DNA of 64,000 nt from RYN-230 sp963717125 (GTDB lineage Bacteria; Actinomycetota; Actinomycetes; Streptosporangiales; Streptosporangiaceae): contig CAVQVG010000006.1 in NCBI GenBank assembly GCA_963717125.1, forward strand, positions 248,001-312,000. Direction: 5' to 3'. Each line of letters starts with the position of its first letter. Positions within the stretch are counted from its first letter, which is position 1. The translations under genes and the position numbers were made by a program. Of the stretch, positions 1 to 8,466 are shown piece after piece. Under the pieces are notes generated by a model. That model searched no databases and had not been told where the DNA came from. It saw only the letters and a list, made by a program, of their open reading frames with translations.

Positions 1-1
1 C

Positions 2-1006
2 CCCGGGCCCGGCCAGCCGGTGGTCACGGGCACCCCGCGGTCGTGGGCACGCACCGCGCACAGCATCGCGGCCGCGCTCGGCTCGCACGAGGTCGTGCCG
101 CTGATCCAGCCGAACGCGAGCCTGGACCACGCGGCGTCCGGCCGGCAGTGGAACGGCACGATCTACCTGGCCACTCCGCAGTTGCTGCACGCATTCGGCA
201 TCCCGGCCAGTCAGGTCGATCCGAACGCGGACGTCCTGAGCATGCGGCCCGGGCTGTCCGGGCTGAGCAAGATGCAGCTGACCTATAACGGTGGCGGTGG
301 CCAGAAGGGCGGCCCGGGCCCGGGCGGCCCGGGTGGCCCGGGCCAGCAGTCCTTCCCGTGCCCGAAGGGCAGCTGCCTGGCCAACCCCGTGATCCAGGAG
401 ATCGGCGCGCTGCCGTCGGGCACGTCGGCGCCCAACACGGTGTTCACCGAGCACGCTGTCCGCACCCTGCATCTGACCGGCGCGGGCAGTGGGAACACGG
501 TGGCCTGGTTCATCCAGACGCCGAACCCGCCCACCGCGGCGCAGATCACCAACGCCCGGCTCACCGCGGGGGCCGCGGGGATGTCCATCGAGACCAAGAA
601 CAGCATCCCGACCTCGGCGGACATCATCAACTGGGCCACCGTGTTCGGCATCGTGCTGGCGCTGGGCATCCTGGCCATGTCGGTCGGCCTCATCCGCAGC
701 GAGACCGCCAGCGACCTGCGCACCCTGGCCGCCACCGGGGCGAGCAGCTGGACCCGGCGCACCATCACCGCGGTCACCGCCGGGGCGCTGGCGCTGGCCG
801 GGGCGGTGCTCGGCACGGTGGCGGCGTACGCCGCCATCATCGGCTACTCCTGGGACAACCAGCTCGACGGCCTGTCCGAGCTGACCAACGTGCCGACCAC
901 CAACCTGCTGATCATCCTGGTCGGCATGCCGCTGGTGGCGGCCGCCGGGGGCTGGCTGCTGGCGGGCCGGGAGCCGGACGCGATGGCGCGCCAGCCGATC
1001 GAGTAA
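2..1006 (+). CDS. FtsX-family ABC transporter permease, C-terminal part (5' end outside window)
   Basis: The frame is open to the left edge, so the start lies outside the window. The visible ~335 residues hold an extracytoplasmic domain with a Gly/Pro-rich insert near residues 95-115 (GGGGQKGGPGPGGPGG) and a Cys pair nearby (PCPKGSCL). Then come three membrane segments at the C-terminus, with the FtsX-like core 'GIVLALGILAMSVGLIRSE' followed by 'LRTLAATGASSWTRR'. That layout is the C-terminal half of MacB/FtsX-type permeases, which move substrates from the outer leaflet or periplasm-like space rather than across the membrane. The ATPase partner must be upstream. A perfect hairpin follows directly after the stop. 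The substrate is unknown. Confidence 0.85.
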   Translation, partial: PGPGQPVVTGTPRSWARTAHSIAAALGSHEVVPLIQPNASLDHAASGRQWNGTIYLATPQLLHAFGIPASQVDPNADVLSMRPGLSGLSKMQLTYNGGGGQKGGPGPGGPGGPGQQSFPCPKGSCLANPVIQEIGALPSGTSAPNTVFTEHAVRTLHLTGAGSGNTVAWFIQTPNPPTAAQITNARLTAGAAGMSIETKNSIPTSADIINWATVFGIVLALGILAMSVGLIRSETASDLRTLAATGASSWTRRTITAVTAGALALAGAVLGTVAAYAAIIGYSWDNQLDGLSELTNVPTTNLLIILVGMPLVAAAGGWLLAGREPDAMARQPIE

Positions 1007-1020
1007 TCCGCGGGGCGCGA

Positions 1021-1051
1021 GCGGGGCCCGGCCCACCGGGCCGGGCCCCGC
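1021..1051 (+). terminator. Strong GC hairpin after the FtsX permease
   Basis: A perfect 14-bp stem (1021-1034 with 1038-1051) has a 3-nt loop and starts 14 bases after the permease stop codon. There is no U-tract, as is common for terminators in high-GC actinobacteria. It could also serve the opposite strand, where the phosphoesterase remnant ends. Confidence 0.7.
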
Positions 1052-1078
1052 CGCATTCCCATCAGGCGCGGTCGCGGT

Positions 1079-1230
1079 TCAGTGGCCCGCCCGCCCGGCC
1101 AGCCCGGGCAGCACCTGGGTGTGCTCGACGCGCACCGCCTGCAGCGCGTCCGGGTCGAGGCCGAGCAGGGCCAGGATGGTCGGCGCGATCTGCGTCGTCT
1201 CGACCGGGGCGGCGACGCCCCGGTGACAAC
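1079..1230 (-). pseudogene. 3' remnant of an alkaline-phosphatase-superfamily phosphoesterase gene
   Basis: On the minus strand a frame ending at the TGA at 1081-1079 reads 'PVETTQIAPTILALLGLD' followed by 'DALQAVRVEHTQVLPGL'. From memory this is the usual C-terminal tail of actinobacterial alkaline phosphatase/nucleotide-pyrophosphatase proteins (the conserved VETTQIAPT(I/L)L segment). Upstream the frame loses any sensible coding and runs into the padR promoter, so roughly 50 residues of a ~500-residue protein survive. It looks like the scar of a deletion that brought padR next to the permease. The upstream limit of the remnant is uncertain. Confidence 0.6.
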
Positions 1231-1274
1231 CTGGTGCCGCGGCTTGCCCCGGTACTGGCCACGTCGTAAGCTAG

Positions 1275-1284
1275 CGATATATCG
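1275..1284. promoter_or_regulatory. CGATATATCG palindrome, candidate PadR operator
   Basis: This perfect 10-bp palindrome is AT-rich in very GC-rich surroundings and sits 42 bases before the padR start. PadR regulators commonly bind AT-rich palindromes in their own promoters. Autoregulation is inferred. Confidence 0.5.
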
Positions 1285-1326
1285 TGATCGTGTCGCGAGC
1301 GTTATGGTAGCCATCTGGAGGTGGGC

Positions 1327-2106
1327 ATGTCGGCAGCGTGGGGCCCGGCGGGGGAGTTCGATCCCGGGCTGTCGGGTCTCGCCCGCTGCCTGGGCGGCCT
1401 GCTGGGGCACCTGGGCGCGCTGGCCAGCGGCCGGTCGGCCGCCGGGGGCGGCGGCCGCCGCGGTGGCCCCCGGGAACGGGGCGGCTGGGGCCCGCCCGGC
1501 GCGCGCGGCTGGCCGGGCGGCCGGGACGGGGCCGCCTGGTGGCCGGGGCCACCCGGGCCGGTCCGTGCGCCGAAGGCTGGCCGCGGTGACGTGCGCGCCG
1601 CGATCCTGGCCCTGCTGCGCGAGGAGCCGCGCAACGGGTACCAGATCATGTCCGAGATCGAGGAGCGCAGCGGCGGCGCCTGGCGGCCCAGCCCCGGCGC
1701 GGTCTACCCGGCACTGGCCCAGCTGGCCGACGAGGGCCTGATCACCGGGGTCGAGTCGGCCGGCAGCCGCACGTTCCAGCTGACCAAGGCCGGCCAGCAG
1801 CACATCGCGGACAACCCAGAGTCGGCCCGGCCCGCCTGGGAGGCGATGGCCGAAGGCCCGCCCGGCGAGGTGCGCGGCCTGCTAGCGCAGGCGGCCCGGC
1901 TCGGCGGCAGCGTCGCGCAGATCGCGCACGCGGGCACCCCGGAGCAGATCCGCGCGGCCGGCGAGCTGCTGGCCGCGACCCGGCGCGGCATCTACCAGAT
2001 CCTGGCCGGCGACGCCGATGAGGACGAGGACCCATACGCGGACGCGGACCTGCCGCAGACGCAAGACGAAGTAGCAGAGATGGATGAGGGGACTGGCCAT
2101 GGATGA
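1327..2106 (+). CDS. PadR-family transcriptional regulator
   Basis: The protein has 259 residues. The first ~80 are a Gly/Arg/Pro-rich low-complexity leader. The winged-helix PadR domain then begins at 'RGDVRAAILALLREEPRNGY', with the family hallmarks 'NGYQIMSEIEERS', 'SPGAVYPALAQLADEGLI' and 'YQLT'-like FQLTKAGQQH. A C-terminal helical region probably dimerises. I chose the ATG at 1327 because GGAGG lies 5 bases before it; a GTG at 1321 is in frame but overlaps that ribosome site. The gene overlaps the next (DUF1707) by 8 bases, so the two are translationally coupled. A candidate operator lies upstream. It probably represses itself and perhaps a transporter. Confidence 0.9.
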   Translation: MSAAWGPAGEFDPGLSGLARCLGGLLGHLGALASGRSAAGGGGRRGGPRERGGWGPPGARGWPGGRDGAAWWPGPPGPVRAPKAGRGDVRAAILALLREEPRNGYQIMSEIEERSGGAWRPSPGAVYPALAQLADEGLITGVESAGSRTFQLTKAGQQHIADNPESARPAWEAMAEGPPGEVRGLLAQAARLGGSVAQIAHAGTPEQIRAAGELLAATRRGIYQILAGDADEDEDPYADADLPQTQDEVAEMDEGTGHG

Positions 2107-2572
2107 GCACATCCGCGCCTCAGACGCGGACCGGGACCGGGTCACCGGCCGGTTGCAGGAGCACTTCGCCGAGGGCAGGCTGACCCGCGACGAACTGGAC
2201 GAACGGGTAGCGGCCGTGCTGCACGCGAAGACGTTCGGCGAGCTGCGCCCGGTGCTGGCCGACCTGCCCGAGCCGGCCCCGGCCCCGCATGGCGCGCCGG
2301 TGCGGCTGGCCGGACGGCCGTGGCCGGCCCGGCGGCATGGCTTCCGGCTGGCCCCGCTGTTCCTGGTCCTGCTGGTGACGGCCGCGCTGCTGCCGCCGGG
2401 CGGCTGGCTGGTACTGGCGTTGCTCAAAGTGGTCCTGATCTTCTGGTTGCTGGCCGTGCTGGCCGGGGTGCTGGTCGCGGGGCGGATCCGGCACCGGATG
2501 CGCCGGGACGCCCGCGCTGGCTACGGGCCGCCGTGGGGCGGCGGGCCGCCCGGGCACCCGCGCTGGCGCTGA
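2099..2572 (+). CDS. DUF1707 domain membrane protein
   Basis: The protein has 157 residues. Residues 4-55 form the DUF1707 domain ('IRASDADRDRVTGRLQEHF', 'GRLTRDELDERVAAVLHAKT', 'ELRPVLADLP'), a short helical module common in actinobacterial membrane proteins. Two hydrophobic segments and a basic Gly/Pro-rich tail follow. The ATG at 2099 is preceded by GAGGGG at a normal distance, and the gene starts inside the end of padR. PadR-DUF1707 pairing is often seen in this group. The function is unknown; a role as a small membrane partner of the regulator's target is only inference. Confidence 0.85.
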   Translation: MDEHIRASDADRDRVTGRLQEHFAEGRLTRDELDERVAAVLHAKTFGELRPVLADLPEPAPAPHGAPVRLAGRPWPARRHGFRLAPLFLVLLVTAALLPPGGWLVLALLKVVLIFWLLAVLAGVLVAGRIRHRMRRDARAGYGPPWGGGPPGHPRWR

Positions 2573-2600
2573 CCGGCCGGCCTGTGCCAGGGTCAGCGGT

Positions 2601-3338
2601 GTGCGGCTGACCGTGCTGGGCAGCTGCGGTGCGTGGCCGGAAGCGGGCCAGGCGTGCAGCGGCTTCCTCGTCGAGCAAGACGGGTTCCGGCTGCTGCTCG
2701 ACGCCGGGTACGCCACTCTGCCCAGGCTGCTGCAGCTGGTCAGCGCGGCGCAGCTGGACGCGGTGTACATCAGCCACGGGCACCCCGACCACTGCGCCGA
2801 CCTCAACCCGCTGCTGCGCGCCCGCGCGCTGGGCAGTGACCCGCTGCCGCCGCTGCCGGTCTACGCGCCGCCCGGCGCGCTGGACGCGGTGCTGGCCCTG
2901 GACCGCCCCGGCATGCTGGCCGGCGCGGTGGCGGTGACCGAATTCCAGCCCGGCGACCAACTGCGCATCGGCCCGTTCCAGGCCGGCACCAGGCTGCTGC
3001 CCCATTGGCTGCCCAACGCCGGCCTCCGCCTCGCGGCCGCGGGCCGGATACTCGCCTACACCGGGGACAGCGGCGGCCCGGAGATCGCGGTCCTGGCCCG
3101 GGGCGCCGACCTGCTGCTGGCTGAGGCCAGCTACCCCGACCGGGTGCCGCCGGACGAGCAGCCCCTGCTGTCCAGCGCCCGGCAAGCCGGCCAGCACGCC
3201 GCCCAGGCCGGGGCGGCCCGGCTGATGCTGACCCACCTGTGGCCGGGCACCGACCACGGCGTCGCGCGGGCCGCGGCGGCCGCCGGGTACGACGGCGACA
3301 TCAGCGTGGCCACCGCCGGGCTGGTCGCCGAGGTGTGA
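2601..3338 (+). CDS. MBL-fold metallohydrolase (RNase Z / cyclic-phosphodiesterase-like)
   Basis: The protein has 245 residues and begins 'RLTVLGSCGAWPEAGQACSG', the RNase Z/AtsA-like N-terminus of the metallo-beta-lactamase fold. The metal-binding motif is HGHPDH (His59, His61, Asp63, His64). Further ligands are seen in 'LAYTGDSGG' and 'LMLTHLWPGTD'. The length fits the small MBL hydrolases found alone in actinobacterial genomes. It starts with GTG 28 bases after the DUF1707 gene. The substrate cannot be told from sequence; it lacks the long exosite insert of true tRNase Z, so a tRNA-processing role is unlikely. Confidence 0.88.
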   Translation: MRLTVLGSCGAWPEAGQACSGFLVEQDGFRLLLDAGYATLPRLLQLVSAAQLDAVYISHGHPDHCADLNPLLRARALGSDPLPPLPVYAPPGALDAVLALDRPGMLAGAVAVTEFQPGDQLRIGPFQAGTRLLPHWLPNAGLRLAAAGRILAYTGDSGGPEIAVLARGADLLLAEASYPDRVPPDEQPLLSSARQAGQHAAQAGAARLMLTHLWPGTDHGVARAAAAAGYDGDISVATAGLVAEV

Positions 3339-3363
3339 TCGGCTGCCCCGCCGGGGCGCGCGG

Positions 3364-4005
3364 TCAGTGCACGCCGGTGGCGGTCACCACGGCCAGCGCG
3401 AACGTGGCCATCGCGCCCAGGCCGTGGCCGAGCGGGACGACGGCCAGCGGGTAGGCCTTCGGCTTCTTCCGGCCCGCCTCGGCCGCGTCCGGCAGGCTGG
3501 CGATCATGTCGTCGATGAGCTTGCTGGTCAGTGCCTCATCGGCCAGCGCCTGGGCCAGCATGGCGTCGGTCAGCCGGCCGCGGAGCGCGTTCTCGGGCGG
3601 GGCGGCCAGCACCGGCGGCGCGAGCCCCGGCGGTCCCTCGGGCGCAGCCTGCCCGGCGGCTGGCTGGCCGGGGCTGGGGGAGCGGGGGTACGGGGTCCAC
3701 AGCGTGACCGTGCAGATGCCCAGCCCGATCCCGGGCATCAGCAGGCCGACGGCCAGCCAGGCCGCCGGGTCCCACGCCGTGATCAGGTAGCTGATCCAGG
3801 TCGCCAGCCCGCTCAGGGCCAGGCTGAAATGCCCGATCAGCACGCCCGGGTGCAGCCCGTCCCGGACCGCCCGCTGCTTGCGCAGCCCCCCGTGGGCGAG
3901 CACCGAGCGCAGCATGTAGCCGCCGATGCTGGCGGTGAACAGCCAGCACAGCAGCGTGCCGATGGCCAGCGCGGGATCGTGCAGGGAAGCGGCTGCAGCA
4001 GGCAT
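3364..4005 (-). CDS. Four-TM integral membrane protein of unknown function (paralogue of the protein at 8467-8976)
   Basis: The protein has 213 residues with four predicted membrane segments: 'LCWLFTASIGGYML', 'HPGVLIGHFSLALSGLATWI', 'WLAVGLLMPGIGLGICTVTLW' and 'LGHGLGAMATFALAVVTA'. A long cytoplasmic-like loop separates segments 3 and 4. It shares order and key residues with the protein at 8467-8976, including His in the second and last segments. I prefer the ATG at 4005 over the in-frame TTG at 4020 because an AGGTG lies just upstream of the ATG. I do not recognise a named family. The intramembrane His residues hint at cofactor or metal binding, but this is inference. Confidence 0.75.
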   Translation of the reverse strand: MPAAAASLHDPALAIGTLLCWLFTASIGGYMLRSVLAHGGLRKQRAVRDGLHPGVLIGHFSLALSGLATWISYLITAWDPAAWLAVGLLMPGIGLGICTVTLWTPYPRSPSPGQPAAGQAAPEGPPGLAPPVLAAPPENALRGRLTDAMLAQALADEALTSKLIDDMIASLPDAAEAGRKKPKAYPLAVVPLGHGLGAMATFALAVVTATGVH

Positions 4006-4125
4006 CCAGGCACCTGCCAATCTGCCCGGGAACGCTCGGAGGTCTGACTGTCGAGGTTAGCCGTCCGGCCCCGGCGGCGAAACCCCACGGCCGGCGGCCC
4101 TCGGCCGAGCGTGTGGTGAGGTGGC

Positions 4126-5403
4126 TCAGCTGGAGTGCCGGGCCGCGGCCCGGGCCCGCTGCGCGGCCAGCGCCGGGCTCTTGGCCCGGTGGTGCCGCTT
4201 GTAGTGCGCCGCGGGTGCGCCCGACGGCCGCGGGTGCGGCGAGTGGGCGGCCGCCTCGGCCGCGGCCGCCTGCGCCAGCCGTGGCGTCATCCAGGCCAGC
4301 ATGGCCGGGACCTCGGCCCGCCAGGTGGTCATGTCGTGCCCGCTGCCCCGGGTCAGGATCAGCGGCACGCTGGCCTGGCGCAGGCTCAGTTCCTGCCAGA
4401 AGACCTCGGCGTTGGCCACGTCGGCCTTGTTCCCGGTGCCCGCGCCCAGCCAGAACTGCGGGATGGGCGTGCCCGGCGGCAGCTTGCGTATCTCGTCCAG
4501 CGGAGTGTTCTGCCGGGCCAGCTTGCGGTTCCGGCCGAACGGGCTGACCTGCCGCAGCGGGAACTCCAGCTGGTTTTTGGACGGCTTGAAGTAGCCGCTC
4601 ATGACCCCGGAGAAGCCGTACTTGGTGGGGAAGCGCAGCGCCATGTTGGCCGCGCAGAAGCCGCCCTCGGAGTAGCCGGCCACCGCCCAGGCCGGGCCGG
4701 GCGGCTCGACCCGCAGCCGGTGCGCGATGGCCAGCGGCAGGTCCTGGGCCAGGTAGGTCAGGTCCTGCGGGCCGCCGACCTGGTCGAGGCACTGCAGCGA
4801 GACCCGCTGGGCGCCGTTCGCGTCCGGCATCACCAGCACCACCGGCTTCGCGTGCCCCTGGCTGACGAGGCGGTCCAGCGTGTCGGTGACGCCCACCACG
4901 TTGATCCAGTCCTGCGGTTCGCCGGGCTGCCCGTGGATCAGCTCCATGACCGGGAACCGGTAGTCCTTGTAGCTGGGCTGGAAGTACTCCGGCGGCAGGT
5001 AGATGTAGACCGACCGGGTGATGTGGCTGCGCGGGCCGGGCACCGTGAGGTGGAGCGTGTAGCCCTGCTGCTGGGCCAGCTTGAGGTAGGTGTCGCTCCG
5101 GGTGAGCGTGCTGAACTGCGCCCCCGACGTCGCGGCGCCCGCGGTCACGATGGACGGCGGTGGCGCGGTGTTGCCGGTGGTCCCGCCCTGGTTGGTGAGG
5201 TCGGCCAGGGCGGCGGTCCAGGTCTGGTAGTAGCCGTAGTACTTGTTCACCGCGACCACCCCGAAGAGCATCGCGGGGATGAAGGCCAGGCAGGCGGCCA
5301 GCAGCCGGAAGACGGGCTGCCGGGTGACCACCAGCCACCAGGTCAGCCCGCCGAAAACCACGATGAGCAGGACAAAAAGTCCGGTGCTCTGCGGTTCTAG
5401 CAA
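4126..5403 (-). CDS. Putative esterase / mycolyltransferase-like alpha/beta hydrolase, membrane anchored
   Basis: The protein has 425 residues. Two membrane segments at the N-terminus ('GLFVLLIVVFGGLTWWLVV', 'LLAACLAFIPAMLFGVVAV') are followed by a putative-esterase domain (antigen 85/EsterD superfamily). It shows 'PVMELIHGQPGEP', the nucleophile elbow GYSEGG, and a late His in 'GSGHDMTTW'. The C-terminus is Ala/His/Arg-rich. The TTG at 5403 has a perfect GGAGG five bases upstream, which beats the longer in-frame GTG at 5439. Family members act on acyl esters at the outer face of the membrane. The substrate is unknown; a mycolyl role is not implied in an organism not known to make mycolates. 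Confidence 0.82.
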   Translation of the reverse strand: MLEPQSTGLFVLLIVVFGGLTWWLVVTRQPVFRLLAACLAFIPAMLFGVVAVNKYYGYYQTWTAALADLTNQGGTTGNTAPPPSIVTAGAATSGAQFSTLTRSDTYLKLAQQQGYTLHLTVPGPRSHITRSVYIYLPPEYFQPSYKDYRFPVMELIHGQPGEPQDWINVVGVTDTLDRLVSQGHAKPVVLVMPDANGAQRVSLQCLDQVGGPQDLTYLAQDLPLAIAHRLRVEPPGPAWAVAGYSEGGFCAANMALRFPTKYGFSGVMSGYFKPSKNQLEFPLRQVSPFGRNRKLARQNTPLDEIRKLPPGTPIPQFWLGAGTGNKADVANAEVFWQELSLRQASVPLILTRGSGHDMTTWRAEVPAMLAWMTPRLAQAAAAEAAAHSPHPRPSGAPAAHYKRHHRAKSPALAAQRARAAARHSS

Positions 5404-5502
5404 GAGGTCCTCCGGATCAGTGACGGCGGTTACCGCCACCTCCGGAACGTGCCCGGCCGGGACCGGAGTTCCGCTGGCCGGGGCTGGAAAAGGTAAATCT
5501 TT

Positions 5503-7098
5503 CTATTGGCTCGGGTCATGCGGCCGCGGGCGGCGGCTGAGCATCACGAACGTGAATACGCCCGCCGCCAGCACGAGGATCGCGGCCAGCAGCAGGGCGG
5601 CGCGCAACCCGGCGTAGAACGCGTTGTAGGCGGCGTGGATGACCTCCTGCACCAGGGCGCCCTGCCCGGCACCGGCGGCGCCGCCGGCCCCCTTGGTGTT
5701 CCCGCTGGACGGCACCCCGCCGGTCTCTATGGCCTTGATCACGATCGACTGGAACGTGTCCGGGATGCCCAGGTGATGCAGCCGGCTGGTCAGGCTGGAC
5801 CGCAGTTGCGCGTTGACCAGCGCGCCCAGGATGGCCACCCCGGTCAGCGCGCCGATCTCCCGGCTGGTGTTGGTGGCCGACGCGGCCATCCCGGACCGGG
5901 CGGGCGGCACGGCGGACAGCGCGGCCGTGGTGATCGGCACCACGGTCGCGCCGATGCCGATGCCGGTCAGCGCGAGCGCCGAGGCGAGCGGCAGATACGC
6001 CGGGTCCGGGTTGAGCGTGAGGCTGGTCAGCAGCAGGCCCGCACCGAACAGCAGGCAGCCGATGAAGATCGACCAGCGCGGTACGGACGGGTCGGTCCAC
6101 CGGCCGGCCAGCACGGAAGAGACGATCATCAGCGTGGTCATCGGCAGGAAGACCAGCGCGATGTGATAGCCGGTGTAGCCGGCCACCTCCTGCAGATACA
6201 GCGCGCTGAAGAAGAACACGGCGAACGTCGCGAAGTAGGCGCAGAACGCGACGATGTTCGCGGTCAGGAACGCGGGCACGCGGAGGAAATGCAGGTCCAG
6301 CAGGGGGTGCGCGGCCCGGCTCTCGCGCCAGAAGAACGCCGCCGCGGCCAGCGCGCTCAGGCAGAGCAGCAGGATGACGCTGGGCGACCCGAACCCGGCG
6401 CTCTCCCCGCCGATGATCGCGAAGACGAACGCGGTCAGCGCGGCGGCGCCCAGCACCGTGCCGGCGATGTCCACCCGGTGCGCGTCCGGGTCGGCGCTCT
6501 CCGGCAGCACCAGGGCGCCGGCCACGAGCGCGACCAGGCCGAAGGCCACGTTGAACCAGAAGATCGCGCGCCAGTCCCACGCCCCGACCAGCGCGCCGCC
6601 GACCACCGGGCCGAGCGCGAGGGCCAGCGCGGAGACGGCGGTCCAGACGCCGATGGCCTGAGCCCGGCTGCGCTGCTCGGTGTAGATGTGCCGGAGCATG
6701 GACAGCGTGCCCGGCTCGCTGGCCGCCGCGCCCAGCCCCATCACCGCGCGCGCGGCGATCAGCACCCCGATGTTCGGGGCCAGCGCCGCGAGCACCGAGC
6801 CGCCGCAGAAGATGCCGACCCCGATCAGCATCACCCGTTTGCGGCCGAACTCGTCACCGACCATGCCGAACGCGAGCATGGCGCCGGCGAACGTCAGCGC
6901 GTACGCGCTGACCACCCACTGCAGGGAGCTGACCCCGGCGCCCAGGTCGGTCTGCACGCTGCCCAGCGCCACGCTCACGACCGTGTTGTCCAGGAAGGTG
7001 ACGAACAGCACCGCGGCCAGCACGGCCAGGGCGAGCGAGCGGCTGCCGCGGCGCACCGGCGTCGCCCGCTCGGCGGGCGTGTCTACCGAGCGGACCAC
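5503..7098 (-). CDS. MFS transporter, DHA2 family (14-TM drug/H+ antiporter type)
   Basis: The protein has 531 residues and about 14 membrane segments. Motif A is 'GDEFGRKRVML', motif C-like 'ALALGPVVGGAL' lies near residue 165, and 'WDWRAIFWFNV' is typical of the EmrB/QacA (DHA2) group. Such proteins export toxic organic compounds with proton antiport. A Gly/Ala-rich loop precedes the last segment. It starts with GTG four bases after the lipoprotein stop codon, so both are likely on one transcript. No dedicated regulator is adjacent. Confidence 0.9.
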   Translation of the reverse strand: MVRSVDTPAERATPVRRGSRSLALAVLAAVLFVTFLDNTVVSVALGSVQTDLGAGVSSLQWVVSAYALTFAGAMLAFGMVGDEFGRKRVMLIGVGIFCGGSVLAALAPNIGVLIAARAVMGLGAAASEPGTLSMLRHIYTEQRSRAQAIGVWTAVSALALALGPVVGGALVGAWDWRAIFWFNVAFGLVALVAGALVLPESADPDAHRVDIAGTVLGAAALTAFVFAIIGGESAGFGSPSVILLLCLSALAAAAFFWRESRAAHPLLDLHFLRVPAFLTANIVAFCAYFATFAVFFFSALYLQEVAGYTGYHIALVFLPMTTLMIVSSVLAGRWTDPSVPRWSIFIGCLLFGAGLLLTSLTLNPDPAYLPLASALALTGIGIGATVVPITTAALSAVPPARSGMAASATNTSREIGALTGVAILGALVNAQLRSSLTSRLHHLGIPDTFQSIVIKAIETGGVPSSGNTKGAGGAAGAGQGALVQEVIHAAYNAFYAGLRAALLLAAILVLAAGVFTFVMLSRRPRPHDPSQ

Positions 7099-7102
7099 GC
7101 GA

Positions 7103-7627
7103 CTAGCCGACGGTCTTGCAGAGCGACGGGAGACCAGACGTCTTCCCGTTGTTCTCCAGGGTCAGCAGCCCGCAGAAACTGGCCAGCCCGACCTTCCAGG
7201 TGCCGCCCTGGAGGACGGCCACGCCGGACTGGTTGGACAGGGCCGGCGAGCCACCGATCAGGATCGAGTACTTGACCGTGGCCTGGCTGGACGAGGTCAC
7301 CGTGACCTTGGTGACCTTCGCGCTCGCGGTGGCCGCCAGGCCGGACCCGGCCTGGGCCCTGATGACTGACGCGAAGACCGACCCGTTCTGCAGCAGGGCG
7401 ATCCGCTGCGCCGTCGGCGTCTTCGCGTTGAAGAATTTCTCCCAGTTGGCGGTGATGGTGGCGGCGGCGGATCCGCTCGCCGACGTGGCTGGCGCGGACG
7501 TGGCCGGCGCGGAGGCGCTCGGCGACGAACTCGCGCTCGAGTTATTGCTGCTGCCCCCGCAGGCGGCGATGCCCACGCCTAGCACACCGACCAGCACGAT
7601 GAGCTGGAACCTCCGATGAGCTTTCAT
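7103..7627 (-). CDS. Secreted lipoprotein, MTB12 (low-molecular-weight antigen)-like
   Basis: The protein has 174 residues. A lipoprotein signal ends at VGIAAC with the acylated Cys23, then a Ser/Ala/Pro-rich linker (23-55). The folded domain starts 'ITANWEKFFNAKTPTAQRIA' and ends 'GTWKVGLASFCGLLTLENN' with a C-terminal Cys. The fold and the 'W..F......P...R..LL..G' opening resemble Mtb12/CFP-2-type domains of mycobacterial secreted antigens; the match is by eye. The ATG at 7627 gives a basic n-region (KAHRR). It precedes the MFS gene by four bases. Confidence 0.75.
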   Translation of the reverse strand: MKAHRRFQLIVLVGVLGVGIAACGGSSNNSSASSSPSASAPATSAPATSASGSAAATITANWEKFFNAKTPTAQRIALLQNGSVFASVIRAQAGSGLAATASAKVTKVTVTSSSQATVKYSILIGGSPALSNQSGVAVLQGGTWKVGLASFCGLLTLENNGKTSGLPSLCKTVG

Positions 7628-7720
7628 GCAGCCATCTTCCAACTTTCGGCAGGCACACGCGACTCTGGAGCTGACCCCCGTGTCAGGCGGCGCAGCGTGG
7701 CCTGGCGCCGGCCTGGGGGG

Positions 7721-8149
7721 ATGATGTTGAGCGAGACGGTAGCGGGTCCCGCGGCCGGGGAGGAGGCAGCCACGGACGCCAGCGGCAAGGCGGCTTCGGA
7801 GCAGGCCCCGGCGGTGGCCGAGCACGAGCCCGACGCGCGGTACACGTTCGCCAACGAGCGGACGTTCCTGGCCTGGATCCGCACCGCGCTGGCCCTGGTG
7901 GCGGCGGGGCTGGCGGTGATCCAGCTGCTGCCGCCGTTCCACGGCATCCGCTGGGGCCGGCACGCCATCGGCATCCCGCTGATCCTGCTCGGCGGGGCCA
8001 TCGCCGTGCTCAGCTACCGGGAGTGGATGGCCAACCAGCGGGCGCTGCGCCGCGGCGAGCCGATGCCCCGGTCCTGGCTGCCCCTGGTGCTCGCGGCCAC
8101 CATCACCGCGGTCGGCCTGATCGCGGCCGTGCTGGTGGTGCTGGCCTAG
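7721..8149 (+). CDS. DUF202 (YidH-family) membrane protein, first of a tandem pair
   Basis: The protein has 142 residues. After a ~40-residue acidic leader, the DUF202 signature is 'FANERTFLAWIRTALALVAAG', followed by two more hydrophobic segments and 'SYREWMANQRALRRGEP'. YidH-like proteins are three-TM inner-membrane proteins of unknown function that often occur as tandem pairs, as here. A double ATG (7721/7724) follows a GGGGGG run that serves as ribosome site. The stop codon overlaps the GTG of the second DUF202 gene (tagTG), so the two are coupled. Confidence 0.88.
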   Translation: MMLSETVAGPAAGEEAATDASGKAASEQAPAVAEHEPDARYTFANERTFLAWIRTALALVAAGLAVIQLLPPFHGIRWGRHAIGIPLILLGGAIAVLSYREWMANQRALRRGEPMPRSWLPLVLAATITAVGLIAAVLVVLA

Positions 8150-8465
8150 TGACCCACCACGCCGGGCGGGCCGGCCGCCCCGACCCGGACCCCGGGCTGG
8201 CCCGGGCCCGGACCCGCCTGGCCTGGCTGCGCACGGCCATCGCGTTCGCCGCCATCGGCGGGGTGATCCTGAAGCGGGACGTGCCCGCCGGGCTGGTCAT
8301 CCTGGTGCTGAGCGGGGTGGTGTGGGGCACCGGCCGGCTGGCTGGCCCGCCCGGCCTGGTGGCCCGGCCGCGCCGCCTGCTGCTGATCGCGCTGGCCGTC
8401 GCGCTGGTGTCCGGGCTGGCCCTGGCCGTGTCGCTGCTCGGTCCCGAGCCGGCCTGCGGCTCTGA
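8149..8465 (+). CDS. DUF202 membrane protein, second of the pair (3' end frameshifted)
   Basis: It starts with GTG at 8149 overlapping the previous stop. The DUF202 core 'ARTRLAWLRTAIAFAAIGGV' and three TM segments end near 'LALAVSLLGPEPAC', about 105 residues, the normal length. In this frame no stop follows: the reading frame would continue 576 bases antisense through the convergent gene. A single extra G in the TGCGGC run at 8456-8461 would read 'CGL' then TGA at 8463-8465. I therefore annotate the end there and treat the window as carrying a 1-base deletion, real or artefactual. Confidence 0.65.
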
Positions 8466-8466
8466 C

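Noticed and set aside
1082..1741. 219-codon plus-strand frame over the phosphoesterase remnant
   Set aside because: It overlaps padR in another frame and has no recognisable domain; the minus-strand remnant explains the coding-like signal.
5404..5439. Longer N-terminus of the esterase from GTG 5439
   Set aside because: The added 12 residues include the ribosome site of the TTG at 5403, which has the better context.
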